Shown here in pieces: positions 1-11,058 of a stretch of DNA of 64,000 bases; the first letter of the stretch is position 1; each line of letters starts with the position of its first letter. The translations under genes were made by a program, and so were the position numbers. Below the pieces are notes generated by a model. That model had not been told where the DNA came from. It saw only the letters and a program-made list of their open reading frames with translations, and did not search any database. The stretch is taken from NCBI RefSeq assembly GCF_012273895.1, contig NC_052117.1:5836406-5900405 (forward strand), given 5' to 3'. The stretch is from Zerene cesonia. Its lineage: Eukaryota > Arthropoda > Insecta > Lepidoptera > Pieridae.

Positions 1-438
1 AGAGCATTAAACATACTAAATAATCCGATCAGATTATTATTTTATTAACAACATATTGACCAGTTCACAGCATAGTTGACCAACTAATGCTAATAATAAA
101 GTTGAGGTTATATTATGAACATTATAATGGAATATGAATTTGTTCGTGTTCTATAGACTTTAAATAATCCAATATAATCGGAAAGGGTGAAATTGTATAA
201 ATATTGATGATAACCAATGTCGATTAGAACCAAAATTAAAATAAAACTTTTTTTAATAGCCTCAAGCCTCGACTAGAGTTTCGTTGAAATATGCAATTGT
301 AATGTTCATGTCAGTATGAAATGTATTGTAGGATAAAATACGGTACCTTACTTAAAATTAAAACTATAGAAACACCACTTTTACGTTTTCACTGAGCAAT
401 AATATTGCAAAACCACGCGGTTTCAATAAAACACTCAC
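1..438. other. AT-rich sequence, no gene seen
   Basis: No coding exon or recognisable repeat was found here. If the candidate minus-strand exon at 439-503 is real, this stretch would be the start of its downstream intron. Confidence 0.5.
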
Positions 439-503
439 CTTGCCTTGTGTTGGCAGCCGGAAGAAAGACAGAGAGAATAAAATCAAGCCATGTGTCGGGC
501 TCG
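439..503 (-). CDS. Candidate isolated coding exon, unknown protein
   Basis: On the minus strand an open frame running from 589 downward ends at a strong donor (CAAG|GTGAGT) just after position 439. A usable acceptor (TTTGACAG) precedes 503, giving a 65-nt exon that would encode EPDTWLDFILSVFLPAANTRQ-like sequence ending in phase 1. If the acceptor is not used, the frame continues up to residues such as YIPPYLKSNFDFDS. I do not recognise the protein. The only support is the good donor and the non-random composition. Any remaining exons would lie to the left, outside the window, or to the right within 504-1482, where I found none. Confidence 0.28.
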
Positions 504-1482
504 CTGTCAAAGTCAAAATTTGATTTTAAATAAGGCGGAATATACACAAATTTTGTAGATTGTGTTAGTAAAAAAGAATAATATGACATATAAAATAATA
601 TGAAAGAATAATATGCGAACGATATTTAAGTTAGATAATAGCAGTAATCTCTTATCCCGGTCAATGCGGGTTTGCAGGAGTCCCCATGTTTTCTTTATCA
701 TTTATAAAGAAAATTTATTTAAAAATACATTGTTCGAATATTTGAGCGAATGCTTATTAGGGCTACTTGAGCTTAGACATTAGTACATTGTACGAATTGA
801 ATATTTGCACACGAGTAAGTGACTCGGCGAAATACAAAGATTCACTCGTTTTGGTGTATTTAAAAATCCACGAGGTTTTTGACGTGACGTCTTAAATTAG
901 GTTGCGGCTCGGAGTCACTCATGAAAAAGTGTTACGCCCGGTAACGTTACAATGAGTCACCGAACTACGATCGGTCCGCCGCGCGCGCAGCACTAGAGAA
1001 TTAGGCGCATTGAATTGGCGCGTGCTTGTGTCTCTGTCTCTGTCTTTTAGTAAACAAAATATATTTTCTACAGTTAAAATTTGTGCAATTCTTATTTTCA
1101 TTGAATTCCTTGTTCCTATTGTGCAATTTAATAATATTAATATAAATAAATATTCTACCGAGAAAAAGACGTTGTCACGTAAAATCTTCGCCCGTAAAAC
1201 CGACTTTACAGGCAACCATTTTTTTTATTTTATGTTACAAATGTTGTAATTTTGTGCTTAAATATTGCATACATAGGATAAGTAAAAATTTATTTATCCT
1301 ATGCAATATGCAACTCATCCTAAGTAAGATTTTAACATAATATCTTAAATTAAACATACACGTTAATAATATTATAATCTATGTAATGAAGTTGCCTATG
1401 AATTATTATATCATCTGTTGATCTTCCTACTCTATAGTTTACACCTCTTTGTTGTCATTTGTCTGTTGTCATTATTTAGAAA
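504..1482. other. Upstream region of lin-52 with GC-richer patch
   Basis: Mostly AT-rich. A GC-richer patch at about 885-1030 contains GACGT and a TTGGCGCG element resembling an E2F half site, set in otherwise AT-rich DNA. It may be a promoter for lin-52 or for a divergent minus-strand gene. The small open frames across 919-1249 lack family features. An imperfect inverted repeat sits at about 1264-1310. Confidence 0.4.
1264..1310. repeat. Imperfect inverted repeat (hairpin), MITE-like
   Basis: The left arm reads TATTGCATACATAGGATAAG and the right arm, read in reverse complement, TATTGCATAGGATAAATA. They pair except for a 4-nt insertion in the left arm, around a short AT loop. It lies about 180 bp upstream of lin-52. 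Confidence 0.55.
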
Positions 1483-3499
1483 ATGGCCGCGAAACCAAGT
1501 TCTGGTATTACAGAAGGTATATCTCTTTTATCCTCTTAATATTCGTTCTATATTATTTAATGTAGCGGGACAAATTTCTGCGAAGCAATATATTTTTTAA
1601 AAAAAGGTCGTCGTGCTTGTTCAGGTTTACATTTTAAACATTTTTTTTATTTAATGAATGTGCTCTTCATTCCAGGACAAATAATTTCTGATGATATTCC
1701 CTTGACATCCTTGGAAGAAAGTCTTTTAAGTTTGGAAAAACTGGATCGAGCCTCGCCCGAGCTATGGCCAGAACAAAGTAAGCGATAATAAAATCTATTT
1801 GTTTTTGTATTGTGATTAATTTGAAAGTGGCGGGCGTTGCGTATTTTTAATGTTGTCATTCCTCCCACCATACAGTGCTGTCGGATTTTGGCATTACGTT
1901 TGTAACGATCGTAATTTGAACATTAATTTATAATGGAAGATAATGGCAGTTATTCAATTAAAGACGATAACTCACAGTGTTCAAATGAATCTTTCGCAGT
2001 TCCTGGTGTATCAGAATTCGCACCACTGCATAACCCAAATCAATCGCCACCCTCATGGAATAAAGGACTAACCAAAGAGGACATGGGCTTAATTCAGCGT
2101 AAGTTAAGACATCTTTTTTACGTTATTTTCAAATTTGTGGTATACGACCATATAATATAATATTATAATAAAAACAAAGATATTTAATGATAATGTTTAA
2201 AAATATTCCAATTGGAATCCTAGTAAATCTAGAAAATAAGGCATCTTTTGTAATTTTTCTGATCTTAAATGTTGATATTATTTAACCCAACAATTATGGA
2301 ACCTCAAAATTTTACTTATTAATCCAAGATACCAATATTACCTTATGTCTTAGGATTTTGTGTAAAATGTTAATATGTATCTTTTTTATATTGTTTATTT
2401 CTTAATAAGTTTCAAATAGTTTTTCCTTTTTTTATCTACCATTTTTCATAAATTTTTTAGCAGTTTACAGCTGATGCATTGTTTAATGCAACTGAATTGA
2501 GAGTAGTAGATCATATCTGTGGATACAGATAGATATTGAAAAATTAAACTAAATATTTGTAACAGTTACTTCTAGTGCACCTTATTAATAATCAATTAAT
2601 AGGATGAAATGCTATATATGTAAAAGTATAAGTGATTAGTATATATATAGATGTGTCGTTTTTTTTTATCAAATATGCCACATCTATATATAGTAAATTA
2701 CCATACAATATATAAATTCAAAATAATTAAATGAACTATTCTGACAATGAATTCAATATCACAGATTGATTAAAAAGAAATTAGACCATATGTATGGATC
2801 TTAAAACCAAATAATCAAATTCATATCTGCATATATACATTATTAATTACTAGCAATCCGCCCGCGGCTATGCCCGCGTAGTCGCAGGAAACTTAGACCT
2901 GGGGTTTCTCTCGCATGTTCCCGTTCCCGTGGGATTTCGGGGATAAAAACTATCCTATGTCCGTCTCCTGGGTCCAAACTACCTCTGCACAAATTTTCAG
3001 CCATGTTGGTTAATCCGTTCTTCAGTTATAAATAGTGTAACTAACACCACTTTCTTTTATATATATAGTTTTGGCGCATCACTTGATTAACTACACATAA
3101 CATATTTGACTAGAAAGTGTCCAATACCAATGATATTTCTAACTGCAATAGATGAAATTGAGCATTCTTGTCAAAGATTGCATCTTGCATGTGTCCACAT
3201 TGGAAAATCTGTTATCATAGAATTGCCTGTTTTATTTGAAAAAATTTAATCAAAGTTATTTTGCGGTTTGACAAGAGTTTCTCCCTCCCAAATGAGCATA
3301 AAATTGGTAATAATGAACAAAACTAATATAAATATTTAAGCAGCTTTTTTCTATTTCAGAACTGGGGTCATTAACCACAATTGGTCTTATAATGGAGGTA
3401 AAAAAACTGCATGATCTTGCTTATCAATTAGGATTGGAAGAGGCCAAAGAAATGACAAGAGGAAAGTATCTGAATATTTTCTCTAAGAAGAACCGATAG
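1483..3499 (+). CDS. lin-52: LIN52, DREAM/MuvB complex subunit
   Basis: Four exons: 1483-1516, 1676-1777, 2000-2098 and 3360-3499, all with GT/AG junctions and matching phases, giving 124 residues. LIN52 is a small nuclear scaffold subunit of the MuvB core of the DREAM cell-cycle repressor. Residues 28-34 read LLSLEKL, matching the LxSxExL motif that contacts the pocket protein. They are followed by LDRASPELWPEQ, where Ser38 matches the human Ser28 that DYRK1A phosphorylates to assemble DREAM. The C-terminal half (QLGSLTTIGLIMEVKKL...LAYQLGLEEAKEMTRGKYLNI) is the strongly conserved LIN52 helix region. The length is close to the human protein. The start was chosen because exon 1 in frame joins the conserved block without a stop. 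A second in-frame ATG at 1933 runs through the exon 3 acceptor. Family assignment is secure; exon 1 is the least certain part. Confidence 0.93.
2642..2692. repeat. Perfect-arm hairpin in intron
   Basis: TATATATAGATGTG and its exact reverse complement CACATCTATATATA are separated by about 23 nt of T-rich loop. It could be a terminal-inverted-repeat remnant of a very short MITE or a simple palindrome. Confidence 0.6.
2853..3070 (+). repeat. LINE-type 3' end remnant
   Basis: A GC-richer block with phrases recurrent in lepidopteran genomes: ...CCCGCGTAG..., CCGTGGGATTTCGGGGATAA, CTATCCTATGTCC, CTACCTCTGCACAAATTTTC, ending in a TATATATA tail. A degraded inverted copy occurs at about 55650-55816. 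The family name is not certain without a repeat library; I infer a LINE (RTE-like) 3' end. Confidence 0.6.
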
Positions 3500-3575
3500 T
3501 GATATGTGACCTTAGATTAATTTTAAGGTGTTAATAATAATTATATAATTAATAGCTGTACTGGTTTAAATTAGG

Positions 3576-3581
3576 AATAAA
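3576..3581 (+). terminator. Candidate poly(A) signal of lin-52
   Basis: AATAAA 77 nt after the lin-52 stop codon. Confidence 0.6.
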
Positions 3582-3652
3582 TTATAATTTTAGTCAATAG
3601 TTTGCCTTTTATTTAGAAAGTGGCTCATAAACATAGAGAGGCATAAAAAACG

Positions 3653-3658
3653 TTTATT
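3653..3658 (-). terminator. Candidate poly(A) signal of the P450 gene
   Basis: AATAAA on the minus strand about 520 nt after the P450 stop codon. Another copy lies close by at about 3608-3613, so the choice is uncertain. Confidence 0.35.
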
Positions 3659-4179
3659 AATTGTAAAATGATATTATTGTGTAAGTTGCTTTGTTTTTTG
3701 TTTTGTTTGTGTTAAAGTCACAAACCTTCAATCATTAAAAACAAGTAGACACAAAATTCTTTGAAAAAACACACTTAAATCTATTGGCCTATGTTTTTGA
3801 CGAAATTATAATTGAAAGAAACAAAAGTTAAAGGAAAATCTAGCTTCTTTATTTTAGGTGTATTAAAAAAATGTTCAATAAGTAACAACCTAGTTGGTCA
3901 ATACACAAAAAAAAAAAACAATATTATTTCAAACGAAAAAGAACTAAAGCTTCACCCTGGGTGGGCTTTTGGTGAGAGGACATTTTTTGTTGATGATTAT
4001 GTATCTAGTTGTTTTTATAATAACTTCTTTCTATTTACATAATATAAGGTGCACAGACTCCTAAGTAACTTCACTCTAAACCAAAACTTAAGGAATACCA
4101 AGTAAAACACTTTTAATAATATTACTTTTTAATATACCTATAATAACCAACAAGTCTACTTGAATTTAGAAAAATTAAA

Positions 4180-7100
4180 TTAAATTCTGTCTATAAATCT
4201 TATTTTTAGTGGCTTGCTTGGTCTTGAAATAAAACTTCGCGTTGGCTGAATATCCCCATAGTGGTATTCTAATTTGTATTTCTGCAACACCTGCAGCAGT
4301 CACAATTAAAAAAAAAAACAACAATTAATTTTATGCAAGTTTTTCATGTACCTAGTGAATACTATAATTTTTAGTTGGAACCGCTGGTGGTTCGCTTGAC
4401 GATAATCTCTTACTATGAACATTTGCGTTTGGAGAGACCTGTCTATAAGCATTTGCATGGGTAGGTATCTCCAAATGCGTTGCCCGCCTCAAATTAATAC
4501 TAAACTCAAAATCCCATCTCAGTGCCAAATGGACCCATTATTACTCTACATTCAATTAAACGGTCGTTTTTGAGTGATGAAAATTAAAAAAAAATGTACC
4601 CTTATTGTCAGCAGTGAGATCATAGTTTCCGCAATATTCTGGCCCAAGCACTTCCTAGCGCCATACCCAAACGGGACAGAAGCAAACGCGTGATAATCAC
4701 TAGAATCTTCTTTGAGCCATCTCTCTGGATCGAATTTTTTTGCGTCATCGTAATGGCTCTCTTTTACCGCTGCGTCTTGTGTAGACATAATGATTAGAGT
4801 TCCTCTTGGTATACTAATACAATAGTTAATATAAATCATTTAAAAGATGTTCAAAATTTATAATATTCACTTAATACTGTTATTACGTACTTATATCTAT
4901 CCAACGTGATGTTCTTTGGTAAAATTCTGGTCAATAGAGGAATCGGTGGCACAAGCCTAAAAAAAATTATAAAGGTACATTGGTAACCAACAGTAAAAAT
5001 TGTTAACCAAAATTGGTGGTATAACCATTCATCTAATTTGTCTTTAATAGTATCCCAGGCATTCGGTAAAAGAAAAACGAGTAAGGCTCGCATACCGAGG
5101 ACATCGTACGAGTTTCACCTAAGTAGAGTATTTTATTTTATTACAAAATTATTACGTGTTCATCAATTTAGAATAATAATCGATCGTGGGACATCTCTCA
5201 TCTCCATTGAAAATTTTCCTCGGACTATAAAGCTCTATATTTTATTATGAAAATAGTAATAAGAACAACAGTTTAAAGACACCAACATAGCGACGCGGGC
5301 GGAAACAATACGAAGTGCTAGAAGTGCGAAGAAGCTAAATGAAAATTGGAGTAGAGCACTTGCAAAATGATTCATTGTGCATGCAATTTTTTTTAAGCAA
5401 AACTACCAAATGACTGGATCATGGTGTATAAACTGGGTATGTCATTCCTGGAAGAGAAGTGTATTAATTTTGTAAAATGTTAATATTTAAAAAATTTATT
5501 CCGGATTTTATTTAAAATCAAAGCTGAAACCTAGTATTTAAATATACTTTTTGTCTTAACGTGACTCTCCCATAAAGATTAAGGCTTTTATATCTCAAAT
5601 ACTGGGTAATGGCAGTCATAAAAACTGATTAATGTAGCAAATTTGTAACTTTTATAACAATTCTTGCTAAACAAAGCTTTTTATGTATGTGTCCTTTTGT
5701 TTTCATATGATAAGTACAACATAAAAGGAAAATTGTAGAGGACATTTTCCGAACCTTAATGTTTCCTTTATACAAGCTTGCAGGTATGGAGTGTTTTGTT
5801 TAAGTTTGGTTATGTCATCTACTTTTAATTCTGGATACTTTGTTGCTATTTCTTCGTAAAGCTTCATTTGAACTTTCCTATGTTTAGCAATATAGTATAG
5901 CAGATATGACATAGAGGATGCGATCTGAAATTGATTGAAAAATTGCATTGGTAAATCATAACATAGTATAAAACAAAGTCGCTTTTTCTGCCCTGTACGC
6001 AACGGATTTTGATAGGTTATTTTTATAGACAGTGATTCAAGAGGAAGGTTTACATCTATCAAATATCTCCGAATTCTGGCGTGCGAAGCCACGGGTAAAA
6101 GCAAGTTTCTTACAAATTTACGTCAAATATTCATAAAGGTCTACATATGACAAAAATAATCTGAATTAGTCGGTCTTTTTACCAATCAATCATAATTAAT
6201 GGTTCCAATAGTTTTTACACGTTTAAGAGAATTCATTGTATGATGTGGAAGATCAGAGAAATATAAGTAATTTGTGGAAAAAGAAGACAGAAGGGCTCCA
6301 TCGAAAAAGGGACGACTTGCCGGCTGGTAAGGCTTGATAAATGTTAGAAAATTCTTTCTTTCTTTTGTTTGATTCAGGTGTCGCTACAAACTAATTCGGA
6401 ACGTTATATCGTTCGTTTCAAATTACCATCCACACGTAAGAATTAGAGAGGTAGTTAGAACCGACTGATAATGAAGTGGAAAAACTAAACATGTAAAAAA
6501 ACTTCATACATTATAATTTAAAATAGAGGTACTTATTAATGTAAAAAATACACGAAAACATGATTCACAGCATATCTACCAATGCTAAAGCTATATAATT
6601 TTTAAGTATTAATACTTAAATCGATATTTAGGTACCGTATTAACTCCAATAAGAAGCATGTCCATCAAGATCGTGGCGATATCTTCTGCACTTAATTTAT
6701 TGTCGCTTAACAATATTGCATTAATTAAACAGTTTCGATCTAAAAAAATCGGTATAAATGATAAAATACACATTGTTTTCTCACAGCATACTAAACAAAT
6801 AATATTATCAACTAACTTGTGACTGTTTCTTCATTTTCAGATAGTTGTCGTTCGGCCTCTAAGACATGCTTTCCAATTAAACTGAAAGTTAAGCTTAAAA
6901 TGAAGATAACCGCATACGATTTCTCACAGAAAATACAAAAAAAAAAATTATCATTTTGTGCATATTATGATACGACTTGATATGTTTCTACATCCTCAAA
7001 AAGATTAAAAATCAATGAGCAATGGCATGTTTAGTAGAATTACCACTGAACCCATGTAAGATATTCAATTCTAAGTATGTAAAAACCCATTATACGAAAA

Positions 7101-8486
7101 TACGTTAACGTTATCTTTAGCAAGTACATATTGGTGTATTGGTGACATTATAAGACTAATCTTTGCACGGATCAAAATTTATAGATCGTACTCAAAATCA
7201 GACTAACTTGTCCAAATTATCGCAGTACTTCACCAAGTTAAACCAAGAAGGCGTTGTAAATAGTTTCCACGCGTGCCATCCTGATTCGCATTTATCTATA
7301 GCTTCAGTTGCCTTCTCCAAGTTGTGATACATCCAGGACATGTCGCACTGACTGTATACTAGCTCTGTGTCGATCATTGAGAATTTCTTCGAAAATACCA
7401 ACAAGCCTGTGTATATGGATGTAAGTCGAGTAAGACATTTCTAAAATTCTTGAATTTAATAAAATAAAATTGTTATTTAAAATAGTACACCATAGCTCAC
7501 CCATACAATCAAACGCCCATTTATGTATTTCCTTATAGAAATCCTTGACTATTTCATCCTGATGATTTCTCAAATTGTAGATCTTTGTGGTAAATTTGTC
7601 GCATATCTCATAAATTGCATTAGCATAATGAGTGCTGGCGTTGTGTAATGGAACATCTAACAGGGTCCTTTGTCGAATCCAATCTTGGCCTTGTCTGTAG
7701 TTGTAAGAAAATTATTTGACGGTTTACGAGAAAGATAGTTCGTACGAATTGTCGTTTCAACTGATACTCACGCAGTGTACAAGCCACTGTAAAGATTGTT
7801 CCTGTGCTCTAATCTATATTTCTCCAATGATTCAAGTGTTGATCTAACTGGATAATCGCCTTCCATTGCGAATACTTTACGAATATGGTCCGGATGATTT
7901 AGAAGAACTATGTCTCCACCAACCGGACTCACAAAACGTACTACAGGGCCGTATTCATCGAAAAGAGACGAAAGAGCACGTATCGACTTTCTGTTTGAGA
8001 CGTATGAACCTACAAAATTGAGACACTGTAGAGTATGGTTGATACTAGAACTAGTATATGTTACATAAATTAAAGCAGAAACTAACGGATGTTCAAGCCA
8101 AACGTCAGAATTCCAGCAGTAACCTGTGTTCCAATTTCAGACAAATAATAACGCACTGTTGATAAATATTTTAAAGCTTTCGGGCCAGGCACTTCATCAA
8201 ACGATAACACTATAGGATCTTTATCTGATAGCACCATTGGTACGACCCTCGGAGCCGCAAATATTTCTTTTGTTGGTGTATTACTTGCTGTTAATACAGT
8301 TGTTGAATTCTTTTCTGGTTCATTAACACGATTTACTTCCATATTCTTGGCTGTTTGCATTATAACTATTTGAGCATGTAACCTTCTTCTATTATAGTAA
8401 AGATAATAATTTCTTAAAGACGGTTTAAACCACGGAATTTTATTTAGGAACATTGTGATTTTCGCACGTCTTAAAATTAATGGCAA
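4180..8486 (-). CDS. Mitochondrial-clan cytochrome P450, complete
   Basis: Ten exons (transcript order): 8087-8486, 7772-8009, 7501-7694, 7208-7406, 6817-6881, 6636-6739, 5755-5924, 4891-4956, 4600-4813, 4180-4290. All phases agree and give 586 residues. Visible P450 landmarks are FDEVPGP (about 96-102), the I-helix, ETLR (ExxR, 454-457), FDPERW (507-512) and heme loop FGYGARKCLG (527-536, ligand Cys534). The Arg-rich N-terminus without a membrane anchor, the WYxWK-like WHAWKLF segment and the KYKLEYHYGD C-terminus indicate the mitochondrial clan (as CYP12, 49, 301, 302, 314, 315, 333, 339). These enzymes use adrenodoxin and adrenodoxin reductase inside mitochondria. The usual ALDTRLG-type segment reads LLVFSKKFSMI, a deviation also typical of CYP302/315-like members, but I cannot fix the family or substrate. 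The I-helix reads IGVNT (396-400) instead of A/G-G-x-D/E-T. The upstream Met (8486) was taken; a second Met 11 codons later could start it. Confidence 0.95.
4365..4490 (-). repeat. Degraded fragment of retroposon family B
   Basis: It shares CTGGTGGTTCGC, GAACATTTGC and AATGCGTTGCCCGC with the better copies at 19446-20008 and 51145-51468. It lies in the last intron of the P450 gene. Confidence 0.55.
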
Positions 8487-9281
8487 AGCTATATTTTCGT
8501 GATAAACAAATTTTCTTTAACTGATTTGAAGGAAACAATTGAAATAATATGAGCTAAAATATGTTTTTAAATTTCGCGCACTTTGTTCACAAAGGTTCAC
8601 ATAAAATTAATAAAATGTATAAAAATATATATATACTTATTAAGCATTCAAGAAATTAAAAAAGGTAAAGTCACACACAATCACACATTATTAAAGTAAA
8701 ATTGTGCATTTGCTTTCTAAATTGCGTGAGAAATTTAGTCTCTTTGGACCCATTACGAAAGCAAGGTTCACCGTGCATTGGTAAAATAGTTTCGAGTTTT
8801 TAAAATGCTGTTTTTTTTTTATATAACTGTTATTTTCGCAGCTTCTGGTAACTGGTATTTCATAGGAAAATGAATGACCAACGGAGGAATAAAATATTAT
8901 TAAAAGGATAAGGTTCCCACTCGTAAAGTATGAAATTTTGACCGTACATCACCCGTATCATTTGTATTTATATAGTGTTTGAATAATCGAATTTGAAAAT
9001 TTAATTTAAAGATTAGCATAATTCAATTATCACAATATCAGTGATATCAAGATCACTTGATATTACAATAATTGAAGAATAAAAAATCTTTAAGTGAACG
9101 CATAGTTTTATTGCACTTTATGTTTATGGCAACTTAGTGATCTGTGTGCATCCGAATAGAAACGTCAAGGCTAGAATTGAGATCAAGGAGCAAAGGAACT
9201 ATAGTAGATGGCGGGAGTGATTCAGTGTGATATAAGTGATAGATTAGTATTTAAAATCTTAGTGTAAAAATAGTTATAAAA
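8487..9281. promoter_or_regulatory. Putative bidirectional promoter region, P450 / NAA50
   Basis: About 0.8 kb separates the divergent start codons. It is AT-rich, with no coding signal. A long imperfect palindrome lies at 9022-9077 (see findings). Transcription starts cannot be placed from sequence. Confidence 0.45.
9022..9077. repeat. Imperfect palindrome between divergent genes
   Basis: TTCAATTAT...AATATCA...ATCAAG on the left pairs with CTTGATATTACAATAATTGAA on the right around GATC. The arms differ by a few bases and an insertion (GTGAT). Confidence 0.55.
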
Positions 9282-10390
9282 ATGACTAGGTAAATATACA
9301 TTACAGTTTATGATTAAGAAAGATCACCGAATGAATCTATATGTAGCGATCACATTAATGTATTAAGTCGTAGTAGGTAGTAATAGTAGGTACGTCTATT
9401 CAATCACTTGATGATTCCTTAAAATTAAAGTGTGCATTCGATATTGCAGAGCTAAAATAGAACTCGGCGATGTGACACCGCATAATATTAAGCAATTGAA
9501 GAAGTTGAATACAGTCGTATTTCCTGTATCATACAATGACAAATTTTATAAGGATGTGTTAGAGGCTGGAGAGCTCGCGAAACTTGCATATTATAATGAT
9601 ATCGTAGTTGGAGCAGTGTGTTGCAGGATAGACACATCAGAAAATTCACGAAGGTTATATATCATGACCCTGGGATGTTTATATCCCTATCGAAGATTGG
9701 GTATTGGTACGTTGATGGTGGAGCATGTGCTCAAATATGTCGAACACGATGGAAACTTTGACAGTATCTTTCTGTAAGTACAATCAATTGTATGTTATTT
9801 TTTTTAAATAACATTTATTTGCTATACACATACTGTAGTTTTGAAATTCAAGTAGTGCTGTAGGTTATGTGTCAATTTTCTTTTTTTAATTGCTAACCTT
9901 GTTATTCAATGTAAGTATTTCTCTAAATCAGTATATATTTTTGCATAGCAAATATATAACAAGCATCTTATTATGCACTTAAATCAAACAATACAAACAA
10001 ACCATCAAACAATTTATTGTATTATATTGACAACCCATATAAAGTGTCTATGCCCTAGTGTTTAATTATAATATTTCACATAAATAATTTACATATTTTA
10101 TTTAACTCAACTAGAATGATACAAGTTACTTGTATAACAATCTCTGTTTTCCTTTAGCCTACCAGCTATAACCCAACAATTGTATTTTCAGACATGTCCA
10201 AGTGAATAATGAGAGTGCAATAGATTTTTACAAAAAGTTTGGCTTTGAAATAGTAGAAACAAAAGAACATTACTACAAGAGAATAGAACCAGCTGATGCA
10301 CATGTTTTGCAGAAGACAATCAGACGAACAAACAATGTGTCATTAGTCAACGGGAATGTGCCACATGCAAAGACTAATGGGCATGATTGA
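9282..10390 (+). CDS. NAA50: N-alpha-acetyltransferase 50 (NAA50 / separation anxiety)
   Basis: Three exons: 9282-9289 (ATG ACT AG), 9450-9773 and 10192-10390, giving 176 residues. NAA50 is a GNAT acetyltransferase that acetylates N-terminal Met followed by certain hydrophobic residues. It works with the NatA complex and is needed for sister-chromatid cohesion (Drosophila san). The protein matches human NAA50 almost residue for residue from IELGDVTPHN onward. Phe27, Tyr31, Tyr73 and His112, the substrate and catalytic positions in human numbering, fall at identical numbers here. The acetyl-CoA loop RRLGIG (84-89) and the conserved FYKKFGFEI and YYKRIEPADAHVLQK blocks are present. The first coding exon is only 8 nt; it was chosen because the next exon opens after TTGCAG and lacks an in-frame Met at the right place. 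The last 20 or so residues are variable, as in other species. Confidence 0.97.
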
Positions 10391-11052
10391 ATGCTAATAT
10401 GAAACTCAAAAAAATCTCAATGCAGTTTTTACGCAAGTGATACTTAAGATAAGATTCGTAATCAGGTCCCGATAACCTACAGATTTTGATAAAATGAATA
10501 TTTGAACAGTGGTTGTGGTTTTTTACATTTGAGGCCATAATGTTTGTTTGAGATTTATTTCTTAAAGTTTTACGTAAGGACTCCAGTGCTCATTGATGAT
10601 ATGTGTTACTTGCACTGTTAATTGATGTGTTTTGTTTTATGTTTAATCCAAAATGTGAACAGACTCACAGCATGTATGTATAAACATTAAAAAAATTACT
10701 ACAATGAAACATTAAATAGCTCTGGTCATACATCTCAACCAATGGAATGCTAAATCACTTGTTGAATATTTAATGATTTTGTATTTATGTAAAATATTAG
10801 GTTTTAAATTGTATTGATTCTTCTCACTACCTTACAATCTATTGTTGTAAAATATATTTTAGCAGCAGATTTCCTTTGTAGCAAATTTTTTATTTTATTT
10901 AAAACACAATTTGATGCTTTCAAAAGCATACTTTGGCTAAAATATTTTCAACATTTTTGATTCAATAATTATAGTTTTATTAATAAAAAAAAAAGAAATG
11001 TATATGTTACTAAATGTTACCAAAAAGTCAATTTGCCCTCTTACACAAACTC

Positions 11053-11058
11053 AATAAA
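11053..11058 (+). terminator. Candidate poly(A) signal of NAA50
   Basis: AATAAA about 660 nt after the stop codon; an earlier copy at 10982-10987 is an alternative. Confidence 0.35.

Larger units (their letters stand above)
2099..3359. other. lin-52 intron 3 with repeats
   Basis: AT-rich intron with no coding signal. It contains a hairpin at 2642-2692 and an interspersed-repeat remnant at about 2853-3070, listed separately. Confidence 0.6.
3500..4179. other. 3' untranslated region between convergent lin-52 and P450
   Basis: The two genes end towards each other. Candidate polyadenylation signals lie at 3576-3581 (+) and 3653-3658 (TTTATT on +, i.e. AATAAA on -), so the transcripts may end only tens of bases apart. 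The open frame at about 3812-4042 shows no protein features. Confidence 0.5.

Noticed and set aside
1010..1249. 79-codon plus-strand frame and its 98-codon minus-strand shadow
   Set aside because: AT-rich, no motif, no good splice context, and placed in the probable lin-52 promoter.
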